From: Promethearchaeota archaeon
GTDB taxonomy: Archaea; Asgardarchaeota; Lokiarchaeia; Sigynarchaeales; SOKP01
Direction: 5' to 3'
NCBI GenBank assembly: GCA_030620005.1
Contig: JAUXAJ010000081.1
Coordinates: 1-16,906 of the forward strand
Length of the DNA stretch: 16,906 bases
Of this stretch, positions 5,979 to 14,700 are shown piece by piece. How positions within the stretch are numbered: the stretch's first letter is position 1; each line of letters begins with the position of its first letter. Made by a program: the position numbers and the translations under genes. Below the pieces are notes generated by a model. The model was not told where the DNA came from. It saw only the letters and a list, made by a program, of their open reading frames with translations, and searched no databases.

Positions 5979-6524
5979 TTATTTTCTCAACATGCGAGGG
6001 TTTTTGAAAAGGTCCATCTCCGGTTTTGGGGCTTTGAATCCCTCAGCCGTGCCCGTGTCTTTCATTGCTTTTGAATACCTAGCCACCATTTCTTCAGTTT
6101 CTTTCATAAAATTACAAACGCAACCGAAAAGGGTTAACAACATTACAAAAACCTTGTCTTTTGCGCAAAATTCGTCGTAAATTTGGATTTCGATGTCTTT
6201 TTGAGCACGTTGGTGGTCAACCCGACCAATTTTTTGCTTGCCAAGATAAATGTCGTAATCTCTACCTAATCCAATTGTTCCTTTAGCAGTTACCATCTGA
6301 AATTCATCCGAGCTTTCTTCTGGAAGCAATGGAAACGTCCATCTGGTCCCAAATAGCCTATGACCTTTTACTATACGAGGCATTGATTTTATCCGTGGAA
6401 TTGTGACGAAAAATACTGGAGCTGGATGCCTGACTTCGGCACTTTGCACTAGAGAGTGAAGCATGGAAAATTCTACTCCACCCTTAAAACTCCCGCCTTT
6501 TCCAACGCCCATTTTTTCTTCCAT
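5979..6524 (-). CDS. C-terminal part of a frameshifted two-part protein, tubby/LURP-one-like (tentative)
   Basis: An 181-residue frame from ATG 6524. The same frame stays open upstream of that ATG back to the 12-A tract at 6610-6621, reading KYIIAFNKEPWEETPKGEQK and on to LFTIMEEKMG, which joins smoothly to the end of the upstream fragment. The likely product is therefore one protein of about 300 residues ending here, not an independent one. The stretch IGLGRDYDIYLGKQKIGRVD and the following IQIYDEFCAKDKVFVMLLTL have the alternating pattern and final hydrophobic helix of tubby-C-terminal/LURP-one-like domains. That assignment is weak and rests on pattern alone. In that reading it would be a soluble or membrane-associated beta-barrel wrapping a hydrophobic helix. 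Confidence 0.7.
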   Translation of the reverse strand: MEEKMGVGKGGSFKGGVEFSMLHSLVQSAEVRHPAPVFFVTIPRIKSMPRIVKGHRLFGTRWTFPLLPEESSDEFQMVTAKGTIGLGRDYDIYLGKQKIGRVDHQRAQKDIEIQIYDEFCAKDKVFVMLLTLFGCVCNFMKETEEMVARYSKAMKDTGTAEGFKAPKPEMDLFKNPRMLRK

Positions 6525-6591
6525 AATCGTGAATAGACGGAGGATGAGCCGTTTTTGCTCGCCTTTAGGAGTTTCCTCCCACGGTTCCTTG

Positions 6592-6885
6592 TTAAAAGCG
6601 ATGATATACTTTTTTTTTTTTGTCTATTTCAATTACGCCTTCAATATCAAAATTTTTCGCAAAATATCTCGTTTTAGCTTGGTACTTGAGAGATTGATAT
6701 ATTCCTAATTCTTCCTCGTGCAATCTCGTGCGCCAAAAATTCACCTTAATCTTTTTATAAGTGATTCTTTTTGGTTCTGGAGCTTCTTCAACTGGTTCTT
6801 CTTCTTTTTCAGTCTTTTTGGTAGCTTTAGTAGTTTTTTTAGGCTCAGTTGTTTTTGTTGTTGCTGATGCTTTTTTCTCTGCCAT
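6592..6885 (-). CDS. N-terminal part of the same frameshifted protein
   Basis: A 97-residue frame from ATG 6885. Residues 1-38 are lysine/threonine/glutamate-rich and probably disordered (AEKKASATTKTTEPKKTT and on); residues 39-92 look folded (ITYKKIKVNFWRTRLHEEE, then FAKNFDIEGVIEID). The frame runs through AAA x4 after GAC in the 12-A tract and ends five codons later in VYHRF. If one A is removed the translation continues DKKKKYIIAFNKEPWEE into the frame that ends at 5979. The break is either an extra base in the sequence or strain, or slippage at the homopolymer. On the minus strand an AT-rich element (cattttaaaaat) about 40 bases before the ATG may be its promoter. Confidence 0.7.
   Translation of the reverse strand: MAEKKASATTKTTEPKKTTKATKKTEKEEEPVEEAPEPKRITYKKIKVNFWRTRLHEEELGIYQSLKYQAKTRYFAKNFDIEGVIEIDKKKKVYHRF
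6610..6621 (-). other. 12-A homopolymer at the frameshift junction (possible slippage site)
   Basis: Twelve T's on the plus strand are twelve A's in the gene. Eleven A's would fuse the two frames. A tract this long is prone to sequencing error, replication slippage and transcriptional slippage, and the sequence alone cannot separate these. Confidence 0.75.
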
Positions 6886-7088
6886 TTTTAAACACTTTTT
6901 TTATCTTAATTTTATTTTTAAAATGTGCTTTATTAAAATGATTTTCAACCATGTTATTTAATTTTTACCTTAATTTTTCAAAGATTAGAATTAAGAGAAA
7001 TAATAAGTCTTGAGTCCCTTATATAGATGAAATTGGATTTTTTGATAAAAAAAATAAAAATTTAAGAACTAAAGTCTCACTAAATTCA

Positions 7089-7406
7089 TTAAAGCCCATC
7101 AACCCATAAATCTCTAATTACCTTGTTTTTTAAAACAGGTTCTACAATAATATCTCCTTTAACTTCAGTAAGACAAGCTAAACAGGACTTTCCATTCACT
7201 TTTACCAAACATCTCCTGCAAAATCCTAATCTGCAGTTAATAAAGAAAGCAATGCTCGGATCTATATTTTCCCTTATATAAATTAAGCAATCTTGCACGC
7301 TCATGGCTCCATTTAAAGGAATTTCGTAAGTTTTGTAGTAATGCTCTTTATCTTTTTGAGGATCATACCTAAAACACTTTAATTTTATGATTTTTTGATT
7401 TTCCAT
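7089..7406 (-). CDS. Stand-alone [2Fe-2S] protein, SdhB/FrdB N-terminal domain only
   Basis: A 105-residue protein that matches only the N-terminal ferredoxin-type domain of succinate dehydrogenase/fumarate reductase iron-sulfur subunits. Cysteines 58, 63, 66 and 78 reproduce the C-x4-C-x2-C-x11-C spacing of the SdhB [2Fe-2S] site (INCRLGFCRRC ... LAC), and GAMSVQDCLIYIRENID is the family's helix. The protein stops after VIRDLWVDGL, the exact end of that domain, so the [4Fe-4S]/[3Fe-4S] half of SdhB is absent. Its Shine-Dalgarno overlaps the stop codon of the flavoprotein upstream, so the two are coupled and probably form a two-subunit oxidoreductase. The electron acceptor or donor beyond the [2Fe-2S] cluster is unknown. 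Confidence 0.88.
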   Translation of the reverse strand: MENQKIIKLKCFRYDPQKDKEHYYKTYEIPLNGAMSVQDCLIYIRENIDPSIAFFINCRLGFCRRCLVKVNGKSCLACLTEVKGDIIVEPVLKNKVIRDLWVDGL

Positions 7407-7410
7407 GTTA

Positions 7411-7420
7411 TCTCCTCCTT
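7411..7420 (-). promoter_or_regulatory. Shine-Dalgarno site overlapping the flavoprotein stop
   Basis: Minus strand AAGGAGGAGA, seven or so bases before ATG 7406. Its first two A's belong to the TAA stop (7421-7419) of the flavoprotein, which implies translational coupling and fixes the start of the [2Fe-2S] protein. Confidence 0.8.
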
Positions 7421-9242
7421 ATTCTTTCTTTAAAGAAGCTGTAGCTACTCCAATTGCTTCTTGATAAGTCAACTTTCCTTTTGGTAAGGCAATTGTGGTT
7501 ACTACAGGGTCTTCGAATTTTATTTCAACCTCATCCTTTTTCTTCTTCAATACGATCTTTCTTAACCAATTGTCATTATCCGTGTGTGTGTAATCCCGAC
7601 GGTAAAATTCACCCCTGCTTTCTTCACGAGCTAGAGAAGCCCTAGCGGATAGATATAAGCAAGTTAACATGTTGCGCAATTCAATTGCTCTCATCCATTC
7701 GTAATTGAGCATCTTGCTTTTTGTGGATGAAACATGCAAATTTTCCACGTCGTTCTTTAACAGTTGCTCCAAATCGTTTATCGCTTCTTTTAAAAGATTA
7801 CTTTCTTTGATCAAACCAATCTTTTTTTCAGAAATTTCGTGCATTTTCTTTTGTAGTTCATTCGGCGTGATTCCTTCATTTTTCATTAATGGGTTATTAA
7901 TTCTTTCCAAAATTACTTTGACTTGATTAGCGTCAATTTTAGCAAAATCAACTTTTTTAACGTAACTTGGTGCTGTTTCACCCGCAATTTTGCCTTGAAC
8001 GCCTGCTTCGGTACAAGCAGAAGCAACTCTAACTGAGCCCCAAAGTCCTCCAGAACACTCTCCAGCAGCGTAAAGTCCCTGAAGGGATGTTTCTGTGTTT
8101 TCATTGACTTTAATCCCCCCACTCATATAATGAACACCGTTCGAAACTTCTATATCTTCTGATTTACTCTTTTCTAACAATTCTGGTAAAAGTTTTGTTA
8201 ATTCATAACGGTCGTCCTTCATCTCAATCTTTATGCGATGATGTGCAATCTTTATAATTGCATCTATGAATTTTCTTCTCAAATGTTTTGTAGTGAAAAA
8301 AACACCCCCGTGTGGACCCCCTCTTCCTTCTTCAACTTCAAGTTGAGTTGCTATTGACACGATTTCTTTCGTACTATGCTCTAAACTTTCTGGGTCGTAT
8401 TGTTCCATGAACCTTTCTCCTTTATTATTAATTAAACGCATGTATTGATCAAAAGGTTCTACATCAGATATCATGTATAATACGATACTTCCTCGATCTT
8501 TTGGAGGCCACACCAATGTTATTGGGCAAAATTGAACCATTTCCATGTCAATTAATTCTAGTCCTGCTCTATATGCTATTGCTATACCGTCTCCAGTAAG
8601 ATCATAGGGTCCAGTATTAAACGGATAAGCAACGTGCCATCCTCCTGTAGCCAATATTATGGCTTTACATTGAATTAAGATGATTTCACCTGTGGTGATC
8701 TCTAATGCAATCGCTCCTGCGATTCTATCTTCATTTACTAGCAAATCAATTAGTAAAGTATCTTCGAGCATGGGAACTTTCAGTTCTTTTACCTTTCTTC
8801 TAATCGCAGCAACCCATGATGTGCCAGACGCCATTATCCCTCTAACGATTTCTTCTGAATGAGCAGATTCGTAACCAAACACTCTCATGCCCCAATCCAA
8901 GAGATCTTTCATCGCTCTTGGCGCGTATTCAACGTATTTTTGGACCATCTTTTGATTGCCAAGATATAAGCTCTCTCTAACAAGAGTTTCAAAAAACAAC
9001 TCAGGACTATCTTTATCATCACCTACAAATCCTAATTCTTTAGCTGCAATTCCGTCAACATTAAAATCAGCTCCCGCCATTTGAGATGCTCCACACTGAC
9101 CTATTTTGCCTTTCGTGACTATTAATACCTCAACTCCACTTTTAGATGCTTCGATTGCAGCATGTCCTCCAGCACCTTCACTTCCTACAACTAAAATATC
9201 CGTTTTAACAAACTTATCGCATAAATTTTTAACTTCTTCCAT
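7419..9242 (-). CDS. FAD-dependent fumarate reductase/succinate dehydrogenase-like flavoprotein
   Basis: A 607-residue flavoprotein of the SdhA/FrdA/aspartate oxidase family. The FAD-binding start is ILVVGSEGAGGHAAIEASKSG (16-36 in outline); later family marks are ILATGGW (196-202), GDGIAIAYRAGLEL (217-230), the GRGGPHGGV segment (307-314), HYMSGGIKVN (371-380) and LYAAGECSGGLWGSVRVASAC (390-410, with Glu395 and Arg405). The C-terminal 170 residues are helical as in SdhA. The histidine that covalently binds FAD in membrane SdhA/FrdA is not present in the IGQCGASQMAG segment (48-57), so FAD is probably bound non-covalently, as in soluble relatives. No membrane anchor gene is adjacent; its partner is the [2Fe-2S] protein downstream. 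Substrate may be fumarate, but other enoate or aspartate-type substrates are possible. Confidence 0.83.
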   Translation of the reverse strand: MEEVKNLCDKFVKTDILVVGSEGAGGHAAIEASKSGVEVLIVTKGKIGQCGASQMAGADFNVDGIAAKELGFVGDDKDSPELFFETLVRESLYLGNQKMVQKYVEYAPRAMKDLLDWGMRVFGYESAHSEEIVRGIMASGTSWVAAIRRKVKELKVPMLEDTLLIDLLVNEDRIAGAIALEITTGEIILIQCKAIILATGGWHVAYPFNTGPYDLTGDGIAIAYRAGLELIDMEMVQFCPITLVWPPKDRGSIVLYMISDVEPFDQYMRLINNKGERFMEQYDPESLEHSTKEIVSIATQLEVEEGRGGPHGGVFFTTKHLRRKFIDAIIKIAHHRIKIEMKDDRYELTKLLPELLEKSKSEDIEVSNGVHYMSGGIKVNENTETSLQGLYAAGECSGGLWGSVRVASACTEAGVQGKIAGETAPSYVKKVDFAKIDANQVKVILERINNPLMKNEGITPNELQKKMHEISEKKIGLIKESNLLKEAINDLEQLLKNDVENLHVSSTKSKMLNYEWMRAIELRNMLTCLYLSARASLAREESRGEFYRRDYTHTDNDNWLRKIVLKKKKDEVEIKFEDPVVTTIALPKGKLTYQEAIGVATASLKKE

Positions 9243-9491
9243 TTTTATTTTTCAACTTATTGTAGATTACTCTTAATTTTATTTCTTTTCATCTTTTTTA
9301 AACTTTGAAGTAAATTATAAAACATTTAGTGAGATTTTTCATGCTTATTTTATCTAACCAAAAAGAAAAGACATTATTGCGTGTTTTTGTAGAAAAGAAA
9401 AGCAAAATACAAGCTAGAATTAAAAAAATACGGGAAAAAAGCGGGATTTCTACTAGTAATTCTTTATAGTTTTGAATGTTTTTATGGAAAA

Positions 9492-9500
9492 CTTTAAATA
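9492..9500 (+). promoter_or_regulatory. TATA box of the GPH symporter gene
   Basis: CTTTAAATA, centred about 28 bases before ATG 9524, the distance at which archaeal transcription would begin at or just before the start codon. A leaderless message is likely. Confidence 0.55.
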
Positions 9501-9523
9501 CTTTGAAGACGAGATAATATATT

Positions 9524-10945
9524 ATGTCAGATATAAGTGATGACATTCTAACTAAAGAAGGAAATTTGGAAAAAGAACATTCGACGCTGACTTTATTGTC
9601 GTATATCTCACCGGGCTTTGGCTTTAGATTTGCGGTTATGATGATTTTTACAAGAATGCTTTTCTTTTACGAAGTTGAAATCCTTCTTCCCATTGTTTTG
9701 ATGACTCTTGCCACCGCCATTTACACGGGCTGGGATATGATTAACGACCCGTTGATTGGTCATCGTTCGGATCGAAACACGCGACTTACGAGAAGGTGGG
9801 GAAGGAGATTTCCTTGGATGATGATATCGTTCGTTCCGCTCTGCGTAACAATGGTTCTCATATATCTCCCTCCAGATCCTCAAGTAAGCGGAGTATGGGC
9901 AACCTTTGCGTGGTTTCTAATAATATTATTACTATATGACACGTTCGAAGATGCTTACCTTGTTCCTTATTTCGCCCTTAGAGTCGCAAAATTTCGCTCA
10001 GTGAAAGAACGAAGAAAATTATCCACCTTAACGGAGTTTATTACGACTATAGGATTATTACTTGCATTTATTGTCCCGCCCTTCATCGTAGAATACGGAA
10101 ATCCCGCGTCATACATTCCTTTGATAATTTTAGGCACGATAACGACTTTAATCTCGATTGTATTGGGAATTCCTGGAACATGGGAGGATGGAGAATTGAG
10201 AGAGAATTATTTCTTGGATGTAAAGGAGCAGGAACCGTTTTTCAGTAGTTTTTTTTTGTTGGTTAAAAATGCGTTTAAGAATAGAAATTTCGTTGCTTTT
10301 TTCATTTCCATGCTCTCCATGGCTATATTTAACTTGCTTTTTGTCTCTTCCATTCCGTATTGGGTTTATTACATCATGCAAGCCGATCCTACACTAGAAC
10401 TCTTAATTTATATACCGTATTTTGCGGCTATTCTAGCACCAATTCCGTTAACATATTATCTCACGAAAAAATTCGGACATTTAAAAATGTTCATCATTTC
10501 TGGTTTTGGGTTGTATTTTGTGCTTTTAGCCATGATTCCCATGATTACTAATTTAGTGGCTGTTCTTATTTTTACCGCCTTGTTAGGATTTCTTATCGGA
10601 TTAAGTAATGTTGCGGTTGGTGTTACGCTTCTAGATTTTTACGACGAAGTTGCGGTACGGAATGAAGAACGCCAAGAAGGAGCATATTACGGAATATTCG
10701 GCTTTTTAACCCGTTTTACGTTCTTCCTTCAATTTCTCCTATTCTGGCTCGTTCACACGTTAACTGGGTTCGACCCGGAAGCCTCCGTTCAAACACCATT
10801 TGCTCAGTGGGGGATAGTAATCATCATGTTATTAATTCCGGGCGTCATTGGCTTAATTGCCGTCTCGTTCTTCGCGAAAATATACGATCTCAAACCTGAA
10901 AAAATGGAGGAAGTTAGGGCCCAATTGAGAGAGTTGGGAATTTAG
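9524..10945 (+). CDS. GPH-family (MFS_2) sugar:cation symporter-like transporter
   Basis: A 473-residue multi-spanning membrane protein of the glycoside-pentoside-hexuronide:cation symporter family. The diagnostic block is GWDMINDPLIGHRSDR (69-84) followed by RRWGRRFPW (90-98), i.e. the family's D-x-x-x-D-P-x-x-G-x-x-x-D-R and R-x-G-R-R-x-P motifs in the loop between helices 2 and 3. About twelve hydrophobic helices follow, including LLYIPYFAAILAPIPLTYYL and VLIFTALLGFLIGLSNVAVG. It probably moves a sugar or glycoside with Na+ or H+, but GPH members in archaea also include transporters of unknown substrate. Length is normal for the family. No sugar-metabolism gene is adjacent, so the substrate cannot be inferred from context. 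Confidence 0.87.
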   Translation: MSDISDDILTKEGNLEKEHSTLTLLSYISPGFGFRFAVMMIFTRMLFFYEVEILLPIVLMTLATAIYTGWDMINDPLIGHRSDRNTRLTRRWGRRFPWMMISFVPLCVTMVLIYLPPDPQVSGVWATFAWFLIILLLYDTFEDAYLVPYFALRVAKFRSVKERRKLSTLTEFITTIGLLLAFIVPPFIVEYGNPASYIPLIILGTITTLISIVLGIPGTWEDGELRENYFLDVKEQEPFFSSFFLLVKNAFKNRNFVAFFISMLSMAIFNLLFVSSIPYWVYYIMQADPTLELLIYIPYFAAILAPIPLTYYLTKKFGHLKMFIISGFGLYFVLLAMIPMITNLVAVLIFTALLGFLIGLSNVAVGVTLLDFYDEVAVRNEERQEGAYYGIFGFLTRFTFFLQFLLFWLVHTLTGFDPEASVQTPFAQWGIVIIMLLIPGVIGLIAVSFFAKIYDLKPEKMEEVRAQLRELGI

Positions 10946-10954
10946 AATTTATTA

Positions 10955-10980
10955 CTTTTTATCTTTTTTTAAATATTTTG
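10955..10980 (+). terminator. T-run terminator of the symporter gene
   Basis: Three T-runs (TTTTT, TTTTTTT, TTTT) within 35 bases after the TAG stop, the archaeal termination pattern. The next gene is convergent. Confidence 0.5.
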
Positions 10981-11056
10981 TTTAAAGTGGATAGAATAAG
11001 TAATTAAGACTAAAAAAAGGTATTAATGATTAATTGTAAATATCTTTGAAATTCAT

Positions 11057-11593
11057 TCACTCTATATCCTTTACAAAATATTTAAAATGGCATTTCTTAT
11101 CCCCACTGGTCATCGTCGTGGGTATTTCAAGAACAAGGTCTGGATTATAACCCTTTAAAATCGCTTGATCAACATGGTCACAATATATCTTGCCATGTTC
11201 TAATTTCTGCCAGTCTTTAGATGCGTTACAAAAGACACAATCCCTGACTATTATTTCTACATTTCCATCCACGATTTTCGGTTTATATCTTGTTATTTGT
11301 CCGCTATCTAAATCGCCATATATGAAGAAATTTTTCAAGGTGAGCTCTTTTCCCAGTGATTTGACCAATTTGGCTACCCTTCGCCCCCTTTCTTCTCCAA
11401 ACTTTCTTACGGCTTCGCCAATTGCCTCGCGTCCTTTATCACCAAATTGATTACTCACTTCTTCAGCAATAGTAGAAAATAAATGCGAAAACATGGCGAA
11501 AAAATGAGTTTTATACTTGGTGCCTATTTCTTTTTGCCCTTTAAGGACATCAATGAAGTCTTCGTTAGTGAATTTACCCGTCCTTTCTGTCAA
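11057..11593 (-). CDS. L-2-amino-thiazoline-4-carboxylate hydrolase-family protein (function uncertain)
   Basis: A 178-residue protein of the ATC-hydrolase family (named for the enzyme that opens L-2-amino-thiazoline-4-carboxylate). Family features are the helix FGDKGREAIGEAVRKFGEER (50-69), the RDCVFCNAS segment (Cys119, Cys122), YCDHVDQAIL (138-147) and the C-terminal PTTMTSGDKKCHFKY with Cys168. Many members have no known substrate; a thiol- or metal-linked role is suggested only by the conserved cysteines. The start is TTG 11593: a stop lies in frame seven codons upstream and no in-frame ATG is available. Two ATGs at 11609 and 11615 are in another frame. It stands alone between the symporter and nrdJ, with a TATA-like TATATA about 45 bases upstream. 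Confidence 0.75.
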   Translation of the reverse strand: MTERTGKFTNEDFIDVLKGQKEIGTKYKTHFFAMFSHLFSTIAEEVSNQFGDKGREAIGEAVRKFGEERGRRVAKLVKSLGKELTLKNFFIYGDLDSGQITRYKPKIVDGNVEIIVRDCVFCNASKDWQKLEHGKIYCDHVDQAILKGYNPDLVLEIPTTMTSGDKKCHFKYFVKDIE

Positions 11594-11639
11594 ATTTAAC
11601 CACTTCCATGCTCATTTTTCATTTTATTAACATTGTTTT

Positions 11640-11651
11640 GTATATAATTCT
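11640..11651 (-). promoter_or_regulatory. TATA-like box of the ATC-hydrolase-family gene
   Basis: Minus strand ATTATATACA about 45 bases before the TTG start; this would give a short leader. The rest of the 11594-11789 gap holds only AT-rich DNA and the short inverted repeat noted below. Confidence 0.4.
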
Positions 11652-11748
11652 TTTCATCAATTAAAAATCTTAGATAACTTTCTCTCAGTAAGAGTTAATT
11701 TTCATACCCATGTTGATAAAAATAAAATAACTAAAATTAATTTATTTT

Positions 11749-11769
11749 AAATTTGAAATTTCCAAATTT
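11749..11769. repeat. AT-rich inverted repeat downstream of nrdJ
   Basis: AAATTTG (11749-11755) and CAAATTT (11763-11769) are a 7-base inverted repeat around a 7-base spacer, about 20 bases beyond the nrdJ stop. It could help terminate or stabilise the transcript, but such AT palindromes arise by chance in this base composition. Confidence 0.35.
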
Positions 11770-11789
11770 CGTTAATAAGAATCATCTAT

Positions 11790-14700
11790 TTATAATACTT
11801 GGCACTTGTCACTATCGCAAAACTTCTCGCCAATTGCCCTATCCTTGGTTTCGTCAAGAACTATGGGTTTAACTTTAGAAACCATTTCTTCGTATTTTTC
11901 TCTTGTAATTTCTTCGTAAGGTGCTTGTTTGTACCCGTGTTCTTTAATTGGAAGGAAACTCACGCTTTTTAGCTTGTCTTCGTAGCATTCAAGGATGTGC
12001 TTGATTTCTCTTGCTTCCTCTTTCTTAAAAGTAATCGTTATGGAAACTTGATTGTCCGACCAATATTTTTGGTAGTCCGCAGCGTTTTGTGCTTGTTCCC
12101 ATATTGAGACGTCTTTCTTGGAGCGTTCAAAGAGCTTCTCGTGAACGGGAAACTCCACGACGTACGAATTTTTGGAGTATGAATCTTCTTCGATGTTGTA
12201 ACCAGCGGCTCTAATGGGCTCAATCAAATCAGAATTCTTAGAAATTCTTATTCTTCTCACGTAATATTCCGAATGAGGATAATGTATTCCCGGAGGAACT
12301 CCCGGAAGTAAACTTACTGTTCCACTTGGTTTAACTGTCGTAATTTTGATCGATTTAGGAATACATAACCAATCTGAATACGTTTCGTCTAACTTTCTAA
12401 GATAATGATACGCTTTATCGCACCATTCAAGGACCCTTCTCCGACCATGTTTCACGAAAGCTTCAATTATCCCCGTCTGGGAGATGCCCATTCGTCTGTT
12501 TTTAAGCATTACGGCATTTGTCTCCTGCCAATGAGTGTTAACAAGCGTTACTGACTTGGCGTATAAATAAGCGTATTTTAAAGTCTCTTCAAATTCTTGA
12601 TAAGAGTCATGTCTCGAAGGAAAGGTCTCTACTAAGCAGCAAAGTTCAAAGCTCTCTAGAGACTGTTCTCCACAGTTCAAGGTATAAACCATTTCCAATT
12701 TAGTTTTTCCAGAATTAGTTTTTTTCTTTTCTAATATAATTCCATAATTATGAAATTCGTCAACAGTACCATTATATACAGTATCTTTTCCAAGAAACCT
12801 TACAGAGACTACTTTATGATTAAAACATAATCCTTTATTTTTTAGATTTATAGCTAGATTAGTCCGATAATTTTTACTCTGTAATTTTTTCGTATTAAAT
12901 CTCTCAATTCTATATTTATTTGAAATTAGATTTAAAAACAATTGATAACTATCAGGAAATCCTGCAGTTCTAAGGTCACTAATTCCATGATTTCTTAATT
13001 CTTGTATAAACTCTTTTTTACTTGGAATAATAGCATTATTTTCGACCATTTCTTCAAAAATTTCAATCATTTTTAATTTTACTTCTTTATGTCTTTGAAC
13101 TGCGAGTTCTTTTGTAACAATTCCTGCTCTTTTTGCGGCTACTTTATTGGAACACGTAACTGAACAATAAGCTCTTTCTCGCAATCCCCATTTAACACTG
13201 AATTTTTCACCGCAATACTCACAATTCTTATTAACATGAGTACATTCGTCAAAAAAGATATCTAAATCAGATACATTCCTTCTTTTTATAAATCTTTTAT
13301 ATTCTCTCATTTTTGCGGGGTTATCAAACCATTCAAAACCACATTCCGCATTAGCTTTTCTGATCAAATGCATTGGAGTTTGGTTTTTACCCCATCTTGA
13401 AGAAGTGTGCGGCATTTTAACTACTCGAGAGAATTTTCTCCAATCAGGATGAGTTAATGGAATTTTTTGCCTTTTTATTAAAGAAACCATTTCATTATAG
13501 ATTTCCTCATCAGTAAAACCAGAATAATTTGGATTTTTTTCGTTTGATACTGCTTTGGCCATTTTCAAACGATATTTCTCTTTTTCTTCTTCATTAATTG
13601 AATTCCACCAAAAGACCATTGGGTTTTTTTCACCAGAAATATCATGTAATGCATCATGGTCTTCTTTAGATATTAATTCTAAGTTTTTATAATTATTATT
13701 TAATCCATTCTTATCTTTATGATGGAGAACGAAACCCTTTGGAATTATTTTACCATTAAGTTGTTCATAAATAATTTTATGCTCAAAGATATTTTTTTTT
13801 CCAGTATTTGTCATCCAATAAACAGACTTTTTTTCCTTTTTTTCTCCCATTATTTCAGACCAAGTTGTTTGCCATTTAGTCGTTATTATTAGACTCTCTC
13901 CTTTTTGTAGATCCTTAGCTTCCTTTACCATATTATTTCGAAGTATGAATTTATGATTTCCAGTACATTTGATTACACTACCATCATCCAACTTTATTTC
14001 ATAGATATCTTCATCTAATCCTGTTATTCGGGGATTTCTCATCATTCTGATATGGGTAATACCCTCAGAATCTTTACAATAAACTGGAACATCCATTTTT
14101 TCATCGACAAGTTGTTTAATTGGTATGGCATTTCTACCATCTGCAACTGCAATAAGTGTATCACCTGTAACACACGGGTTTACTCCCGCAACTTTTTTAT
14201 CCTTGTAATCCGGTTCCTTTCCCATCCTCGAATACGCCCTTGCGTTATCTAACCAAAAAATGCCTGGCTCTCCATTTACAACAATCTGATCTGCTATGAA
14301 TGAATAATCAAAGCCTTTTCTTGCGAAAATTGAATTGTTACTCGCCCATCTATGAGAATATAGTTTTTCTTTATCTTGTTTACTCGTTACGAAGTCAAAA
14401 TCGGTTGGATCTCCTAAAGCTATCTCAGCACTTCTCCTAACATTTCCAGCCACAACACATTTACCGATATAATTCATCGTGTCAAGAATGTCTACTGACG
14501 TCACGAATTGTCCGATTCGAACTTTTAAAATTTCTTGAATATCCTTGAGCATTTCTTTTAACGGTCCGGGACCTGAAGCGATTCCGCCAAAACCTCTAAT
14601 AGGGTCGCCGGCGGGCCTAATAAGAGAAAAATCGTAATCAGGGGCTTGTTTACCCAAGAAATAAGCGTCTAATATTACTTTAAGCGCTTCCACCCAGCCT

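Noticed and set aside
6463..6708. Plus-strand open frame over the frameshift junction
   Set aside because: It is a shadow of the split gene on the minus strand.
9298..9546. Minus-strand open frame of 82 residues
   Set aside because: It covers the promoter of the symporter gene, is rich in hydrophobic and AT-derived residues, and has no recognisable motif or start signal.
11609..11615. ATG starts just upstream of the ATC-hydrolase-family gene
   Set aside because: They are in another frame and end in a stop after about 13 codons; the in-frame start is TTG 11593.
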